NCBI GenBank assembly: GCA_024711025.1
Contig: JANJTP010000002.1
Coordinates: 62,001-126,000 of the forward strand
Length of the DNA stretch: 64,000 nt
Reading direction: 5' to 3'
From: Solirubrobacteraceae bacterium
GTDB lineage: Bacteria; Actinomycetota; Thermoleophilia; Solirubrobacterales; Solirubrobacteraceae
The notes under the pieces are model-generated. The model was not told where the DNA came from, searched no databases, and worked only from the letters and a program-made list of their open reading frames with translations. How positions within the stretch are numbered: the stretch's first letter is position 1; each line of letters opens with the position of its first letter. This document shows, one piece after another, positions 44,811-53,468 of this stretch. The position numbers were made by a program, and so were the translations under genes.

Positions 44811-45110
44811 CTACCCCCGCCGGTCCTCGATCGCCTCGTACCAGGTCGTCTGCGCCGGCCCGGTCTGCAGGCCCTCGAGGCGCTCGGCGGTCTCGCGGAA
44901 CGGGTCCTGCTCGCGCCAGCTCTCCCAGGCGGCGCGGCTATCCCAGGTGCCGACGATGACGCGGGCGCGCTCGTCGTCGAGCGGCTTGAGCAGCTGGCCG
45001 CCGACCCATCCGGGCTGGCCCTTGGCCGCGGCGAGGCGGTCGTGCATCGCGGCGTCCCATTCCGCCGACTCGCCGTCCTTCAACGCGACATGTGTGATCA
45101 CGGTCACCAT
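44811..45110 (-). CDS. Antibiotic biosynthesis monooxygenase (ABM) domain protein
   Basis: A 99-residue ferredoxin-like protein. The ATG at 45110 follows an AGGAGGT site 8-9 nt upstream and gives VTVITHVALKDGESAEWDAA, the ABM opening. LKPLDDERARVIVGTWDSRAAWESW is the core, and the Trp/His pattern matches quinol monooxygenases and IsdG-like folds. A 5' extension from an ATG at 45179 is possible but less typical. The natural substrate is unknown. Confidence 0.85.
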   Translation of the reverse strand: MVTVITHVALKDGESAEWDAAMHDRLAAAKGQPGWVGGQLLKPLDDERARVIVGTWDSRAAWESWREQDPFRETAERLEGLQTGPAQTTWYEAIEDRRG

Positions 45111-45211
45111 CACGCGGACCTCCTGGTGGGTTTCGGCCGATCGCTCGCGACCGACGAGCACGCGGAAGCGCTCGAGCATCACGCGGGCCCCCGATCGCGA
45201 TCCGGTCGATC

Positions 45212-46225
45212 CTACCCCGGAGACGGCGGCCGCTGACGGAGCAGCCCCCGCGCCGGGCCACGCGGGCCGAACGCGAGCGCGACGACCGCGATCAGCGTGC
45301 CGGCGGCGATAGCGCCGAGCGCGATGTCCGCGAGCAGGCCCGTCTTGATCTCCCACGCGGCGCGCACCGCGGCCTGCGCTGCGGACGTGGTGGCAAGGTC
45401 GTCGGCGGCGAGGTCGCCGAGCAGCGGGCGAAGCGCGAGCACGACGGCGCCGGCGCAGGCGAGCCCGGCCCCGACCGCGACGACGGCGCGCCTGCGGGCC
45501 GAGCGCGCCCGCCACACGGCTGCGGCGTAGAGGACCGCCGACAGGACGACGAGCGCGATCGCCAGCGAGCGCAGCAGGCGCGCCGCGGTGCGCGCCCGGT
45601 CGAGGTCCGCGGCGTCCATGACGCGCAGGCGCCCGACGCCGGGAGGGATCAGGCTCGGGAGCGCGGCCGGTAGTCGGGCGCCGGCCGCGGCGTCGTCGAG
45701 CAGCGGGTGCAGGTCGAGGTAGACGGAGCGCCCCTCGCGCGTGAGCAGCGGGCTCCCATGATCGACCGCCGAGACGAACTGCTCGTGCGCGAGGCGGTTC
45801 GCGCGCTCCCACGCCGCTCGCGCGCCGGGCCTTCCCAGGGCGTCGCTCGTCGCCCGCTCGAGCGGGGCCCGTGCGGCGCCGGCCACGAGGCCGGCGAGAG
45901 GCCGAAGCTGCTCGGGCAGTCGCTCGGCATAGGTGTCGGCGGCGACGAGCAGCTGGCCCGTCAGGTAGCCGGCGACCGCGTCGCGGATCGGCGGGCTCTC
46001 GAGCAGCTCGGTGCTGGACGCGGTCCAGGTCGCCGTGTCGAGGATCTCGTGCTTCGCCCACACCGCGAACATCGCTCCCACGGCGACCACGCTCGCGACC
46101 GCGATCAGCGCCAGAGCCGGCGCCGGCCGGCCCGGCCCGCTCCCGGTCTTCCGCCGGGTCGTTCTCGCTTCCCGGGTCGCGCCCGTCTCCTGCCCGGCCG
46201 TCCCCGTCTCCCCGCCGCCCTCCAT
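45212..46225 (-). CDS. Integral membrane protein of unknown function
   Basis: A 337-residue protein: Thr/Gly/Arg-rich cytoplasmic N-terminus (about 30 residues), a first membrane helix (PALALIAVASVVAVGAMFAVWA), an external domain of about 150 residues with several Leu-Ala-rich helices, then three helices (LLRSLAIALVVLSAVLYAAAV and two further) and a basic tail. The layout recurs in actinobacteria without a named role. The ATG at 46225 has a TAGCGT box 9 nt upstream, on the minus strand. It shares a 77-bp divergent promoter region with the acyltransferase gene. Confidence 0.75.
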   Translation of the reverse strand: MEGGGETGTAGQETGATREARTTRRKTGSGPGRPAPALALIAVASVVAVGAMFAVWAKHEILDTATWTASSTELLESPPIRDAVAGYLTGQLLVAADTYAERLPEQLRPLAGLVAGAARAPLERATSDALGRPGARAAWERANRLAHEQFVSAVDHGSPLLTREGRSVYLDLHPLLDDAAAGARLPAALPSLIPPGVGRLRVMDAADLDRARTAARLLRSLAIALVVLSAVLYAAAVWRARSARRRAVVAVGAGLACAGAVVLALRPLLGDLAADDLATTSAAQAAVRAAWEIKTGLLADIALGAIAAGTLIAVVALAFGPRGPARGLLRQRPPSPG

Positions 46226-46234
46226 CGCAGGCAG

Positions 46235-46240
46235 ACGCTA
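46235..46240 (-). promoter_or_regulatory. -10 box for the membrane protein gene
   Basis: TAGCGT on the minus strand is 9 nt before the ATG at 46225. Confidence 0.45.
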
Positions 46241-46289
46241 CCGGGGCTCGACGCGGCCGCCGAAACCGGCGCCCGCATCGGGGCGCCGG

Positions 46290-46295
46290 TACCCT
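46290..46295 (+). promoter_or_regulatory. -10 box for the acyltransferase gene
   Basis: TACCCT is followed by 7 nt and the GTG at 46303 with no ribosome binding site. Confidence 0.5.
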
Positions 46296-46302
46296 CGGGC
46301 GG

Positions 46303-47568
46303 GTGCCCCGGTCCGGTCCCAGCGACGCGGCACGCCGCAACGCGGCGCTCGACGGGTTGCGCGGGATCGCCGCGCTCAGCGTCTTCGCGTTCCACGCCTG
46401 GCTCTACACGCTCGATCGCGTGCGTGTCGCCTCCGCTCGCGACGACTCGCTCGGCGCGCACTTCGCGGCCGAGCTGCGGATCGGCCTGGTGCTGTTCTTC
46501 GTCCTGTCGGGCTTCCTGCTCTTCCGTCCGTGGCCCCGGGCGGCGCTCGCGGTGCAGCCTTGGCGCGCGCCGCGCCCGATGACGTACGCCGTCCACCGGA
46601 TCGGGCGGATCGTCCCCGCCTACTGGCTGGCGATCGTCGGCTCGGCGCTGCTGCTTTGGCCGCTCGCCGGCGAGCCCGGCGTGCGCCTGCCGCCGCTCGA
46701 GCAGCTTCCGCTGTTCTTCCTCTTCGCGCAGAACCTCGGCCCACGGACGTTGATGACGCTCGACCCGCCGATGTGGACGCTGGCCGTCGAGGCGAGCTTC
46801 TACCTCGTGCTGCCGCTGATCGGCCGGCTGGCGCTGCGCGCCCGTCCGACGCGGCTCAGCCAGGCGGCTGCGCCGCTCGCGCTGCTGGCGCTCGGCGTCG
46901 CCTTCAACTGGTGGCTCGCCGGGCGCGAGGCCGCGCCGCTGGCGCTCTCGAAGAGCCTCGCCGCGATGCTTCCGTACTTCGCGCTGGGGATGCTCGCGGC
47001 GGTGCTCGTCGCCGGACGGCGTCCCTCACGCGGCGCGGCGGCGGCGCTGCTCGCCGGCGGCGCCGCGCTGGTGCTGCTCGACGGCTGGCTCCATGCGAGC
47101 GCGGTCGCGGGCAGCGAGCTCTCGCAGGCGCTGCGTGTCTGGCGCGACCTCCCCGCGGCGATCGGCTTCGCAGCGATCGTGGCCGTCTGCGCGGAGCGGC
47201 CGCCGCGAGCGCTCGCCGCGCGCCCGCTGGCCCGGAGCGGCGAGCTCTCCTACGGCCTCTACCTCTGGCATGTGCCGGTGCTGCTCTGGCTGCGCGCCAA
47301 GGGCCTGCTCCCGGGCGGCGTCGTCGGCGCCGTGCTCGTCGGCCTGCCGGCGTCGCTGGCACTCGCCTGGCTGAGCTGGCGGCTGGTCGAGCGCCCGGCG
47401 GTTCGCTGGAGCCGGCGCACGGGGCTGCTCGGCGCCAATGCCGAGCGCCCGGCGGTCAGCGAAGCCGGACGGCGAAGCGCCGGAAGAGCTCGCTCCCGTA
47501 CGCGTTCCAGCCGGGCAGGTGCTCTGCCAGCCCGGAGCGGATCGCGGCCTCATCGCGTTCCCGGGTGA
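46303..47568 (+). CDS. Acyltransferase 3 family membrane protein
   Basis: A 421-residue integral protein with about ten helices that adds acyl groups to surface glycans. It starts RNAALDGLRGIAALSVFAFHAW (with the catalytic His), then LVLFFVLSGFLLFRPW, RIGRIVPAYWLAI and PPMWTLAVEASFYLVLPLI. The last ~38 residues (from about base 47455) are Arg/Ser-rich and run antisense to the glutamine amidotransferase gene. They look like a run-on tail after loss of the original stop. GTG at 46303 is set by a TACCCT box. Confidence 0.88.
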   Translation: MPRSGPSDAARRNAALDGLRGIAALSVFAFHAWLYTLDRVRVASARDDSLGAHFAAELRIGLVLFFVLSGFLLFRPWPRAALAVQPWRAPRPMTYAVHRIGRIVPAYWLAIVGSALLLWPLAGEPGVRLPPLEQLPLFFLFAQNLGPRTLMTLDPPMWTLAVEASFYLVLPLIGRLALRARPTRLSQAAAPLALLALGVAFNWWLAGREAAPLALSKSLAAMLPYFALGMLAAVLVAGRRPSRGAAAALLAGGAALVLLDGWLHASAVAGSELSQALRVWRDLPAAIGFAAIVAVCAERPPRALAARPLARSGELSYGLYLWHVPVLLWLRAKGLLPGGVVGAVLVGLPASLALAWLSWRLVERPAVRWSRRTGLLGANAERPAVSEAGRRSAGRARSRTRSSRAGALPARSGSRPHRVPG

Positions 47569-48160
47569 GTGGGTCGCCGTCGCCGTCATGCGTGTCGGCG
47601 AACCACCCCTCGAGGATCTCGCCGGTCACCTCGGGGTGGTACTGGAGGCCCCATGCCTCGCCGAGTCGAAACGCCTGCACGCAGACGGGGCTGCGCGCCA
47701 GCACCTGGGCGCCCGGCGGCGGCTCGACGGCGTACGTGTGCCATTGCAGGCTCGCGAAGCGCGGCTCGCCGAAGCCGATCACCGGGTCCGCGCGCCCCGC
47801 GTCGGTCAGCTCGACGTCCGGCCAGCCGACCTCGCGCTCGCTTGCGCGTACCACGCTGCCGCCGGTCGCCTCGGCGATGAGCTGGGCACCGAGACAGATG
47901 CCCAGCACCGGGCGTCCTGTGCCCAGCCAGCTCCGCAGCAGCGCGATCTCGCCGGTCAGGTAGGGGTAGCGGTCCTGCTCGCAGACGTTCTGGTCGCCGC
48001 CCAGCACCAGCAGCGCTGCGTAGCCGCCGAGCGGGCGCGGCGGCTCGGGGGCCAGCGCCGGGCACCACTCCTCGATCTCGTGGCCGGCGGCGGTCGCGCC
48101 GTCCTGCAGCACGCCGCTCGTCCCGCCGTCGGGATGCATGATCGAGAGGATCCGGCTCAT
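47456..48160 (-). CDS. Type 1 glutamine amidotransferase
   Basis: A 234-residue class I amidotransferase domain alone. The nucleophile is in LGICLGAQLIAEA and the His-Glu pair in LQYHPEVTG. Without an adjoining synthase domain the acceptor is unknown; GMP-synthase-like stand-alone proteins are the closest pattern. Its ATG overlaps the stop of the MFS gene by 4 nt (ATGA), so the two are one operon. Its 3' end overlaps the acyltransferase gene by 113 nt in antisense. Confidence 0.9.
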   Translation of the reverse strand: MSRILSIMHPDGGTSGVLQDGATAAGHEIEEWCPALAPEPPRPLGGYAALLVLGGDQNVCEQDRYPYLTGEIALLRSWLGTGRPVLGICLGAQLIAEATGGSVVRASEREVGWPDVELTDAGRADPVIGFGEPRFASLQWHTYAVEPPPGAQVLARSPVCVQAFRLGEAWGLQYHPEVTGEILEGWFADTHDGDGDPLTRERDEAAIRSGLAEHLPGWNAYGSELFRRFAVRLR

Positions 48161-49524
48161 CGTGCCGCCGATCCTGTCAGCGCGGGCGCTCCGGCGGTGG
48201 CCAGCCCGCGCGTGCCGAGCCAGCCGACGAGCGCCCCGGCCAGGCAGGTGAGCGCTCCGAACCAGAAGGCGCCCGGATAGCCGGCGAACGACGCGACGAC
48301 GCCGGCGATCGGGGCCCCGAGGCCGAAGCCGAGGTCGAAGAACGCGCTGAAGGCGCCCATCGCGACGCCGCGGCGGCGCTCGTCGGCCTCGCGCGCGACG
48401 ATCAGCGCGAGCGAGGGGAACAGCAGCGAGGCCCCCATGCCGAACACGATCGCCCCGGCGAGGGCGACGGTGAGGACGTGCGCGGCGGCGATCACCGCCA
48501 TCCCGGCGGCCATCGCCAGCCCGGCCAGCGTCGAGGCACGGCGCGGGCCGATCCGGTCGGGCAGGTCGCCGACGAAGAGGCGCGTTACCACCAGCGCGAT
48601 CGCGTAGACCGAGAACACGGACGCGCCGTGACCGATGCCGCGCTCGTCGAGCAGCAGCACGACGAACGCGGCGAGCGCGGCGTAGCCGACGTTGGACAGC
48701 GCGAGCGCGACTCCCGGCTTGATCGTCGCCGCCGGCAGCCAGCGCTCCATCCGCCACCCGTCGGCGGGCTCCGCGGCGGGGACGGTGGCGGGGGCGTCAC
48801 CGGCACGCGTCGCGTGGGTGTCGTGCGCGTCGGCCGCGCGGGCGCCGGGCGCTGAGCCGCTCCCGTGCCGCAGGCCGGCCTCCGCCTCGACGAACGCCTC
48901 GGCGATCGGCAGGGGCCGCGGGGCGCCGGACGGGATCGCGCGGGCGATCAGCAGCCCGACCAGCGGGGCGAGCGCCGCGAGCGCCCAGACGGCGCGGAAC
49001 CCGCCGACGTCGTAGGTGATCTCGCCGACCATCGAGCCGAGCCCCAGGCCGCCCCAGATCGCAAGGCCGAAGATCCCGATCGCCCGGCCGCGACGCTCTC
49101 CCGTGGAGAGGTCGACGACCCACGCCAGGCCGGCCGCGAAGACCATCCCCTCGCCGAACCCGACCACCAGCCGGGCGAACAGCAGGCCTACGATCCCCAG
49201 CGGCGCCGACAGCAGCAGCCCCGCGACGCTCACGATCGCGATGCCGGTCGAGTGGACCGCCTTGCGCCCGTGGAGGTCCGCGAGGCGCCCGCCGATCGGC
49301 CGGCTGATCAGCGCCGTCAGGGTGAACGCGCCGATCACCACGCCGACCGCGACGTCGCCGCCGCCGAGCGGGCCGGTGACGTACCGCGGCAGGATCGGCA
49401 GTACCGCCCCGATCGCCAGGACGCAGAGCAGCGTCGAGGCGAAGACGCCGAGGAAGGAGCGCAGCGCGCGGCCCCGCGCCACCTCGCGACGCGGGTCGTC
49501 GAGCCCCGTCGCGCCGGCGTCCAC
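48157..49524 (-). CDS. MFS transporter
   Basis: A 455-residue twelve-helix transporter. The loop 2-3 motif reads [15 protein letters not shown] and helix 5 has [20 protein letters not shown] longer hydrophilic loop (about residues 200-265, with a His/Asp/Thr-rich run) divides the halves. The second half has [14 protein letters not shown]. The drug:H+ antiporter-like pattern suggests efflux. The GTG at 49524 has a TAGCCT box 8 nt upstream. The gatase gene is coupled downstream. Confidence 0.88.
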   Translation of the reverse strand: MDAGATGLDDPRREVARGRALRSFLGVFASTLLCVLAIGAVLPILPRYVTGPLGGGDVAVGVVIGAFTLTALISRPIGGRLADLHGRKAVHSTGIAIVSVAGLLLSAPLGIVGLLFARLVVGFGEGMVFAAGLAWVVDLSTGERRGRAIGIFGLAIWGGLGLGSMVGEITYDVGGFRAVWALAALAPLVGLLIARAIPSGAPRPLPIAEAFVEAEAGLRHGSGSAPGARAADAHDTHATRAGDAPATVPAAEPADGWRMERWLPAATIKPGVALALSNVGYAALAAFVVLLLDERGIGHGASVFSVYAIALVVTRLFVGDLPDRIGPRRASTLAGLAMAAGMAVIAAAHVLTVALAGAIVFGMGASLLFPSLALIVAREADERRRGVAMGAFSAFFDLGFGLGAPIAGVVASFAGYPGAFWFGALTCLAGALVGWLGTRGLATAGAPALTGSAAR

Positions 49525-49532
49525 GTCGGTCG

Positions 49533-49538
49533 AGGCTA
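49533..49538 (-). promoter_or_regulatory. -10 box for the MFS gene
   Basis: TAGCCT on the minus strand is 8 nt before the GTG at 49524, in the 157-bp region shared with rpmG. Confidence 0.5.
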
Positions 49539-49594
49539 GTGGCAGCGCGCGCGAGCGCCCGTGCGCTCGGCTGCCCCGGGTGGATCGTCCGCGC

Positions 49595-49657
49595 TACACT
49601 GCCGATCTCGACTCGCCCGGGGCGGGTCGTTTCTCTGTCCCGGCGCGATCGGGACAG
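49595..49657 (+). promoter_or_regulatory. rpmG promoter and leader hairpin
   Basis: TACACT (49595-49600) is a -10 box. The leader contains CTGTCCCG-GCGCGAT-CGGGACAG (49635-49657), a perfect 8-bp stem with a 7-nt loop, ending 13 nt before the GGAG ribosome binding site. It could attenuate or regulate rpmG-secE-nusG. Confidence 0.5.
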
Positions 49658-49681
49658 GATCCTCTCGACCGGAGTCGCACC

Positions 49682-49846
49682 ATGGCCCGCGGAGACGTGC
49701 GCATCGCTGTCACCCTCGCGTGCGAGGACTGCAAGCGGCGCAACTACCAGACGAACAAGAGCAAGCGAAACACGCCCGATCGCATCACCCTGCGCAAGTA
49801 CTGCCGGTGGTGCCGGACGCACACGAGCCACAAGGAGACCCGCTAG
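49682..49846 (+). CDS. rpmG: 50S ribosomal protein L33 (zinc form)
   Basis: A 54-residue protein with [19 protein letters not shown] and a second pair in [15 protein letters not shown]. Both CxxC pairs are present, so this is the zinc-binding C+ form. The ATG at 49682 follows GGAG. It starts the usual rpmG-secE-nusG cluster. Confidence 0.96.
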   Translation: MARGDVRIAVTLACEDCKRRNYQTNKSKRNTPDRITLRKYCRWCRTHTSHKETR

Positions 49847-49859
49847 CCGGGATGCCGCC

Positions 49860-50429
49860 GTGGCCCGTGACCGCAAGCGAGCCAAGCAGCGTCGGGCGCG
49901 CCGTGAGCAGCACGGTGGCCGGCCGACGCCTGCTCGGCCTCGGGCCGAGGAGCCGCTCGACCACGCCTCGGGCGAGGTCGACGAGTTCGAGGCCAGGCTG
50001 GCCGCCGGCTCGGCGGACGAGCCCGCGCCCGGCGGCGATCCGAGCGAGCTGAGCACCGACGGCCCCGGCGACGTCGATTCTCTGAGCGACGAGGACTTCG
50101 ACGCGCTCGAGGACGACGTCGACGAGGTCGAGCAGGCCATCGAGGTCGGCGACGGCCGGTCGATCGAGCGCGCCGAGCGCGCGGCCGGCGCCGGCGTCGA
50201 GCGCCGCCGGCGAGGCGCCGCCTCCGCGGGGGGGGCGACGCACCGCGGGCCCGGCCGCTTCGTGGGCTTCCTGCGCGCCTCATGGGCCGAGCTTCAGCGC
50301 GTTCAGTGGCCGGATCGCCGTCAGGTCGCCCAGGCGACCGCCGTCGTCCTCGGCTTCGTCGTCGTCGCCGGGCTGTACCTGGGACTGGCCGACAAGGTCT
50401 CCCAGGAGATCGTCAACCTCATCGTCTGA
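49860..50429 (+). CDS. secE: Preprotein translocase subunit SecE, long N-terminal extension
   Basis: Part of the SecYEG channel. The C-terminal 65 residues hold the conserved FLRASWAELQRVQWPDRRQV amphipathic helix and one membrane span (ATAVVLGFVVVAGLYLGL). Before it lies a ~125-residue basic then acidic extension, rich in Asp/Glu, not found in short SecE proteins. The GTG at 49860 gives a basic start (RDRKRAKQRRARREQ). The true start could be later, but the frame is uninterrupted and codon use is normal. No ribosome binding site is evident. Confidence 0.88.
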   Translation: MARDRKRAKQRRARREQHGGRPTPARPRAEEPLDHASGEVDEFEARLAAGSADEPAPGGDPSELSTDGPGDVDSLSDEDFDALEDDVDEVEQAIEVGDGRSIERAERAAGAGVERRRRGAASAGGATHRGPGRFVGFLRASWAELQRVQWPDRRQVAQATAVVLGFVVVAGLYLGLADKVSQEIVNLIV

Positions 50430-50471
50430 GGCCGAGCCCTCCCAACACCCTCACATCGGACCACAGAATCC

Positions 50472-50993
50472 ATGTATCGCTGGTACGTCGTCAACACCAA
50501 GTCAGGGCACGAGAAGAAGGTCAAGCAGAACCTCGAGCACCGGCTCGTGTCGCTCGGCCAGTCGCGCGCCGTGCGCCAGATCGTCGTCCCGACCGAGACG
50601 GTCTCCGAGCTCAAGGAGGGCCAGAAGGTCTCCGTCGAGAAGCGCACGATGCCCGGCTACGTGCTCGTCAACATGGACCTCACCGACGACTCGTGGATCC
50701 TCGTCAAGGACACTCCGGGCGTCACCGGGTTCGTCGGTGCGTCCAACGAGCCGGTGCCGCTGACCCAGTCCGAAGTCGACCGTCTGCTGCACCGCGAGGT
50801 CGCGCAGAAGGTCGCGACCAAGGCCCAGTTCGCGGTCGGCGAGTCCGTCAAGGTGATCTCCGGCCCGCTCTCGGACTTCTCCGGCGAGATCTCCGAGGTC
50901 AACCAGGAGCAGAGCAAGCTCAAGGTGCTCGTGTCGATCTTCGGCCGCGAGACGCCGGTCGAGGTCGGCTTCGACCAGGTCAAGAAGATCTGA
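50472..50993 (+). CDS. nusG: Transcription termination/antitermination protein NusG
   Basis: A 173-residue factor. The NGN domain opens [20 protein letters not shown] and has MPGYVLVNM, and the KOW domain reads [19 protein letters not shown] then [11 protein letters not shown]. It binds RNA polymerase and S10. The ATG at 50472 matches the family start; there is no clear ribosome binding site. It precedes rplK by 31 nt. Confidence 0.96.
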   Translation: MYRWYVVNTKSGHEKKVKQNLEHRLVSLGQSRAVRQIVVPTETVSELKEGQKVSVEKRTMPGYVLVNMDLTDDSWILVKDTPGVTGFVGASNEPVPLTQSEVDRLLHREVAQKVATKAQFAVGESVKVISGPLSDFSGEISEVNQEQSKLKVLVSIFGRETPVEVGFDQVKKI

Positions 50994-51007
50994 CCCGCCC
51001 GTCCCTC

Positions 51008-51013
51008 TACCCT
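51008..51013 (+). promoter_or_regulatory. Possible promoter of rplK
   Basis: TACCCT lies 11 nt before the rplK ATG, which has no ribosome binding site. It would allow separate transcription of rplKA. Confidence 0.35.
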
Positions 51014-51024
51014 CCCTCACGCAC

Positions 51025-51447
51025 ATGGCGAAAAAGGTCTTAACCCAGATCAAGCTGCAGGCCCCCGGCGGGCAGGCCACCCCGGCGCCGCCGGTCGGCC
51101 CCGCGCTCGGCCAGCACGGGATCAACATCATGGAGTTCTGCAAGGCGTTCAACGCCCAGACGCAGGACGCCCAGGGCGTGATCACGCCGGTCGTCATCAC
51201 CGTCTACGAGGACCGCTCGTTCACGTTCGTGACGAAGACGCCCCCGGCCGCGGTGCTGATCAAGCAGGCGATCTCGCTCGACAAGGGCTCCGGCGAGCCG
51301 AATCGCACCAAGGTCGGCAAGATCACGGAGGCCCAGGTGCGGGAGATCGCCGAGAAGAAGCTGAACGACTTGAGCGCAAACGACGTCGACGCGGCCGCGC
51401 GGATCATCGCGGGCACGGCCCGGTCGATGGGCGTGGAGGTGGTGTGA
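51025..51447 (+). CDS. rplK: 50S ribosomal protein L11
   Basis: A 140-residue protein with [32 protein letters not shown] at the N-terminus (binds 23S rRNA GTPase centre), [11 protein letters not shown], and the C-terminal [12 protein letters not shown]. The ATG at 51025 lacks a Shine-Dalgarno sequence. The rplA gene follows with overlapping stop and start. Confidence 0.97.
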   Translation: MAKKVLTQIKLQAPGGQATPAPPVGPALGQHGINIMEFCKAFNAQTQDAQGVITPVVITVYEDRSFTFVTKTPPAAVLIKQAISLDKGSGEPNRTKVGKITEAQVREIAEKKLNDLSANDVDAAARIIAGTARSMGVEVV

Positions 51448-51449
51448 GC

Positions 51450-52178
51450 ATGTCGGCGAATCACGGCAAGAGCTACGTCGAGGCTCGCGCGAAGGTCGAT
51501 CGCGAGCACGAGTACGAGCCGGCGGAGGCCGTCGCGCTCGTCAAGGAGTGCCGTCGCGCGTCGTTCGACGAGTCGGTCGAGGTGCACGTGCGCACCGGGC
51601 TGAACGTCCGACACGCCGACGAGCAGCTGCGCGGGACGATCGCGCTGCCCAACGGCCTCGGCAAGTCGGTCTCGGTCGTCGTCTTCGCACAGGGCGACAA
51701 GGCCCGCGAGGCGCAGGAGGCGGGCGCCGACGTCGTCGGCGCCGAGGACCTCGCCAAGCGCGTCGAGGAGGGCTTCACCGACTTCGACGTGGCGATCGCC
51801 ACGCCCGACCTGATGCCGGTGGTCGGCCGCCTGGGCCGGATCCTCGGCCCCTCGGGCAAGATGCCCAACCCGAAGGTCGGCACCGTCACGATGGACGTCG
51901 GCAAGGCCGTCGAGGAGGCGAAGGCCGGCAAGGTCGAGTACCGCACCGACCGCAACGCCATCGTCCACCTGGTGATCGGCAAGGCGAGCTTCGACGACAG
52001 GGCGCTGCTGGAGAACTACGCCGCCGTCGTCGAGGAGCTCGTGCGCGCCAGGCCGTCCGCGGCGAAGGGCCGCTACATCCGGTCGATCACGCTCGCCTCG
52101 ACGCAGGGCCCGGGCGTGAAGGTCGACCCCACCAAGCTCCGCGACATCCTCCAGGAGGCGACGCCGGCCGCGGCGTAG
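51450..52178 (+). CDS. rplA: 50S ribosomal protein L1
   Basis: A 242-residue protein with [19 protein letters not shown] at the start, [15 protein letters not shown], and the L1 signature [24 protein letters not shown] at 51450 is preferred to a GTG at 51444 that overlaps the L11 stop, because GGAGGTG is better spaced from the ATG. L1 usually also represses its own operon translation. Confidence 0.96.
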   Translation: MSANHGKSYVEARAKVDREHEYEPAEAVALVKECRRASFDESVEVHVRTGLNVRHADEQLRGTIALPNGLGKSVSVVVFAQGDKAREAQEAGADVVGAEDLAKRVEEGFTDFDVAIATPDLMPVVGRLGRILGPSGKMPNPKVGTVTMDVGKAVEEAKAGKVEYRTDRNAIVHLVIGKASFDDRALLENYAAVVEELVRARPSAAKGRYIRSITLASTQGPGVKVDPTKLRDILQEATPAAA

Positions 52179-52203
52179 CCCAAGGACACTCGCGCCCCGA
52201 AGA

Positions 52204-52247
52204 CCTCCGGCAGGCCGCGACGGCGGCTGGAAGCCCGGACGAGGAGG
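52204..52247 (+). promoter_or_regulatory. L10 leader with possible Shine-Dalgarno masking
   Basis: CCTCC at 52204-52208 can pair with GGAGG at 52243-52247, the ribosome binding site four bases before the rplJ ATG. It lies in the 72-nt leader, where L10-L12 would be expected to act as a translational repressor. The fold is inferred. Confidence 0.4.
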
Positions 52248-52250
52248 CAC

Positions 52251-52934
52251 ATGAACAGAGACCACAAAGCAGCGGCGGTCGCCGAGATCGCCGAGCAGAT
52301 TCGCGAGTCCGAGGCGATCTTCGCCATCGACTTCCGCGGGCTGACCGTCACCCAGGCGGCGGAGGTCCGCAGCAGGCTGCGCGAGTCCGGCGCCACGCTG
52401 CGCGTCGTCAAGAACTCGCTGACCGAGCGCGCGGCCGACGAGGCCGGCGTCGAGGCGCTGAAGGCGATGCTCACCGGGCCGACCGCGCTGACGTTCGTGC
52501 GCGGCGACGCGGCGGGCGCGGCGAAGGCGATCTCGACCTTCAACCGCCAGACCTCCCTGCTGGAGTTCAAGGGCGGGATCATGGAGGGCGAGACGCTCGA
52601 GGCGGCGCAGCTCCAGGAGATCGCCAAGCTGCCCTCCCGCGAGGTGCTCTACGCCCAGCTCGTCGGCGTCGTCGCGGCGCCGCTCACGGGCCTGGCCCGA
52701 GGGCTCGGCGGGCTGCTCGGCGGCCTTGCCATCGCGCTCGGCGAGCTGCGCGGCAAGAAGGAGTCCGGCGAAGTGCCGGCCGGTGAGCCGCAGGCCGCCG
52801 CAGCCGCGCCGCAGGCCGGAGAGCCCGCTCCCGCGGAGGAGCCGGCGGCCGAGGAGCAGAGCGACGAGCCGGCCGCCGAGGCCCAGCAGGACACCGATCC
52901 CGATACCGACAACGAGGCGGACGCCTCGGCGTAG
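52251..52934 (+). CDS. rplJ: 50S ribosomal protein L10, with acidic C-terminal extension
   Basis: A 227-residue protein. The ~170-residue L10 core starts [16 protein letters not shown] and has [22 protein letters not shown] and [19 protein letters not shown]. The last ~55 residues are an Ala/Pro/Glu/Asp-rich tail ([16 protein letters not shown]) that resembles a second L7/L12-like acidic stalk. The ATG is preceded by GAGGAGG. Confidence 0.94.
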   Translation: MNRDHKAAAVAEIAEQIRESEAIFAIDFRGLTVTQAAEVRSRLRESGATLRVVKNSLTERAADEAGVEALKAMLTGPTALTFVRGDAAGAAKAISTFNRQTSLLEFKGGIMEGETLEAAQLQEIAKLPSREVLYAQLVGVVAAPLTGLARGLGGLLGGLAIALGELRGKKESGEVPAGEPQAAAAAPQAGEPAPAEEPAAEEQSDEPAAEAQQDTDPDTDNEADASA

Positions 52935-52969
52935 GCCGAGCACGCCGAAGCGACACAGGAGAACATCAC

Positions 52970-53350
52970 ATGGCCACGACCCAGGAGTGGATCGAGGAGC
53001 TGAAGGGCATCTCGGTGCTCGAGCTCGCCGAGCGCATCAAGGCTCTCGAGGAGGAGTTCGGCGTGTCGGCGACCGCCGTCGCCGCAGCGGCGCCGGCCGC
53101 CGCCGGGGCCGGCGACGGAGCCGCCGAGGAGGAGGTCTCCTCGACCGTCGACGTCATCCTCACCGGTGCCGGTGACAAGAAGATCCAGGTCATCAAGGTC
53201 GTCCGCGCGGCGACCGGCCTCGGGCTCAAGGAGGCCAAGGCCGTCGTCGACGAGGCGCCCGGCCCGGTCAAGGAGGGCATCGATCGCGACGAGGCCGAGA
53301 AGCTCAAGGCGGAGCTCGAGGAGGCCGGCGCGAGCGTCGAGCTCAAGTAG
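52970..53350 (+). CDS. rplL: 50S ribosomal protein L7/L12
   Basis: A 126-residue stalk protein with a start of [21 protein letters not shown] (dimerisation and L10 binding), Ala-rich hinge, and C-terminal domain [20 protein letters not shown] with GPVKEG. An AGGAGAAC site precedes the ATG. Two terminators follow, so the rplJL transcript appears to end here. Confidence 0.97.
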   Translation: MATTQEWIEELKGISVLELAERIKALEEEFGVSATAVAAAAPAAAGAGDGAAEEEVSSTVDVILTGAGDKKIQVIKVVRAATGLGLKEAKAVVDEAPGPVKEGIDRDEAEKLKAELEEAGASVELK

Positions 53351-53353
53351 CCC

Positions 53354-53384
53354 CTCGCGCGCGGCGTCCCGCGCCGCACGCGAG
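53354..53384 (+). terminator. First hairpin after rplL
   Basis: CTCGCG-C-GCGGCG / CGCCGC-A-CGCGAG makes a 12-bp stem with one mismatch and a 5-nt loop, four bases beyond the stop. No T-tract. Confidence 0.55.
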
Positions 53385-53390
53385 CGCAGT

Positions 53391-53421
53391 GCGACGGGCG
53401 TCCCCACGGGGCGCCCGTCGC
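53391..53421 (+). terminator. Second, stronger terminator after rplL
   Basis: GCGACGGGCG and CGCCCGTCGC pair around CCCC-AC-GGGG with one bulged base, giving a ~14-bp stem, followed by GCTTTCC. Together with the preceding hairpin it should end rplJL transcription. Confidence 0.7.
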
Positions 53422-53468
53422 GCTTTCCGCATGCCTTCTCGTCCGGCGGCGCTGGTCGAATCACGCAC

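Noticed and set aside
45193-45202. GATCGCGATC palindrome upstream of the ABM gene as an operator
   Set aside because: Ten-base palindromes of CG and GATC are frequent in this composition and nothing else supports it.
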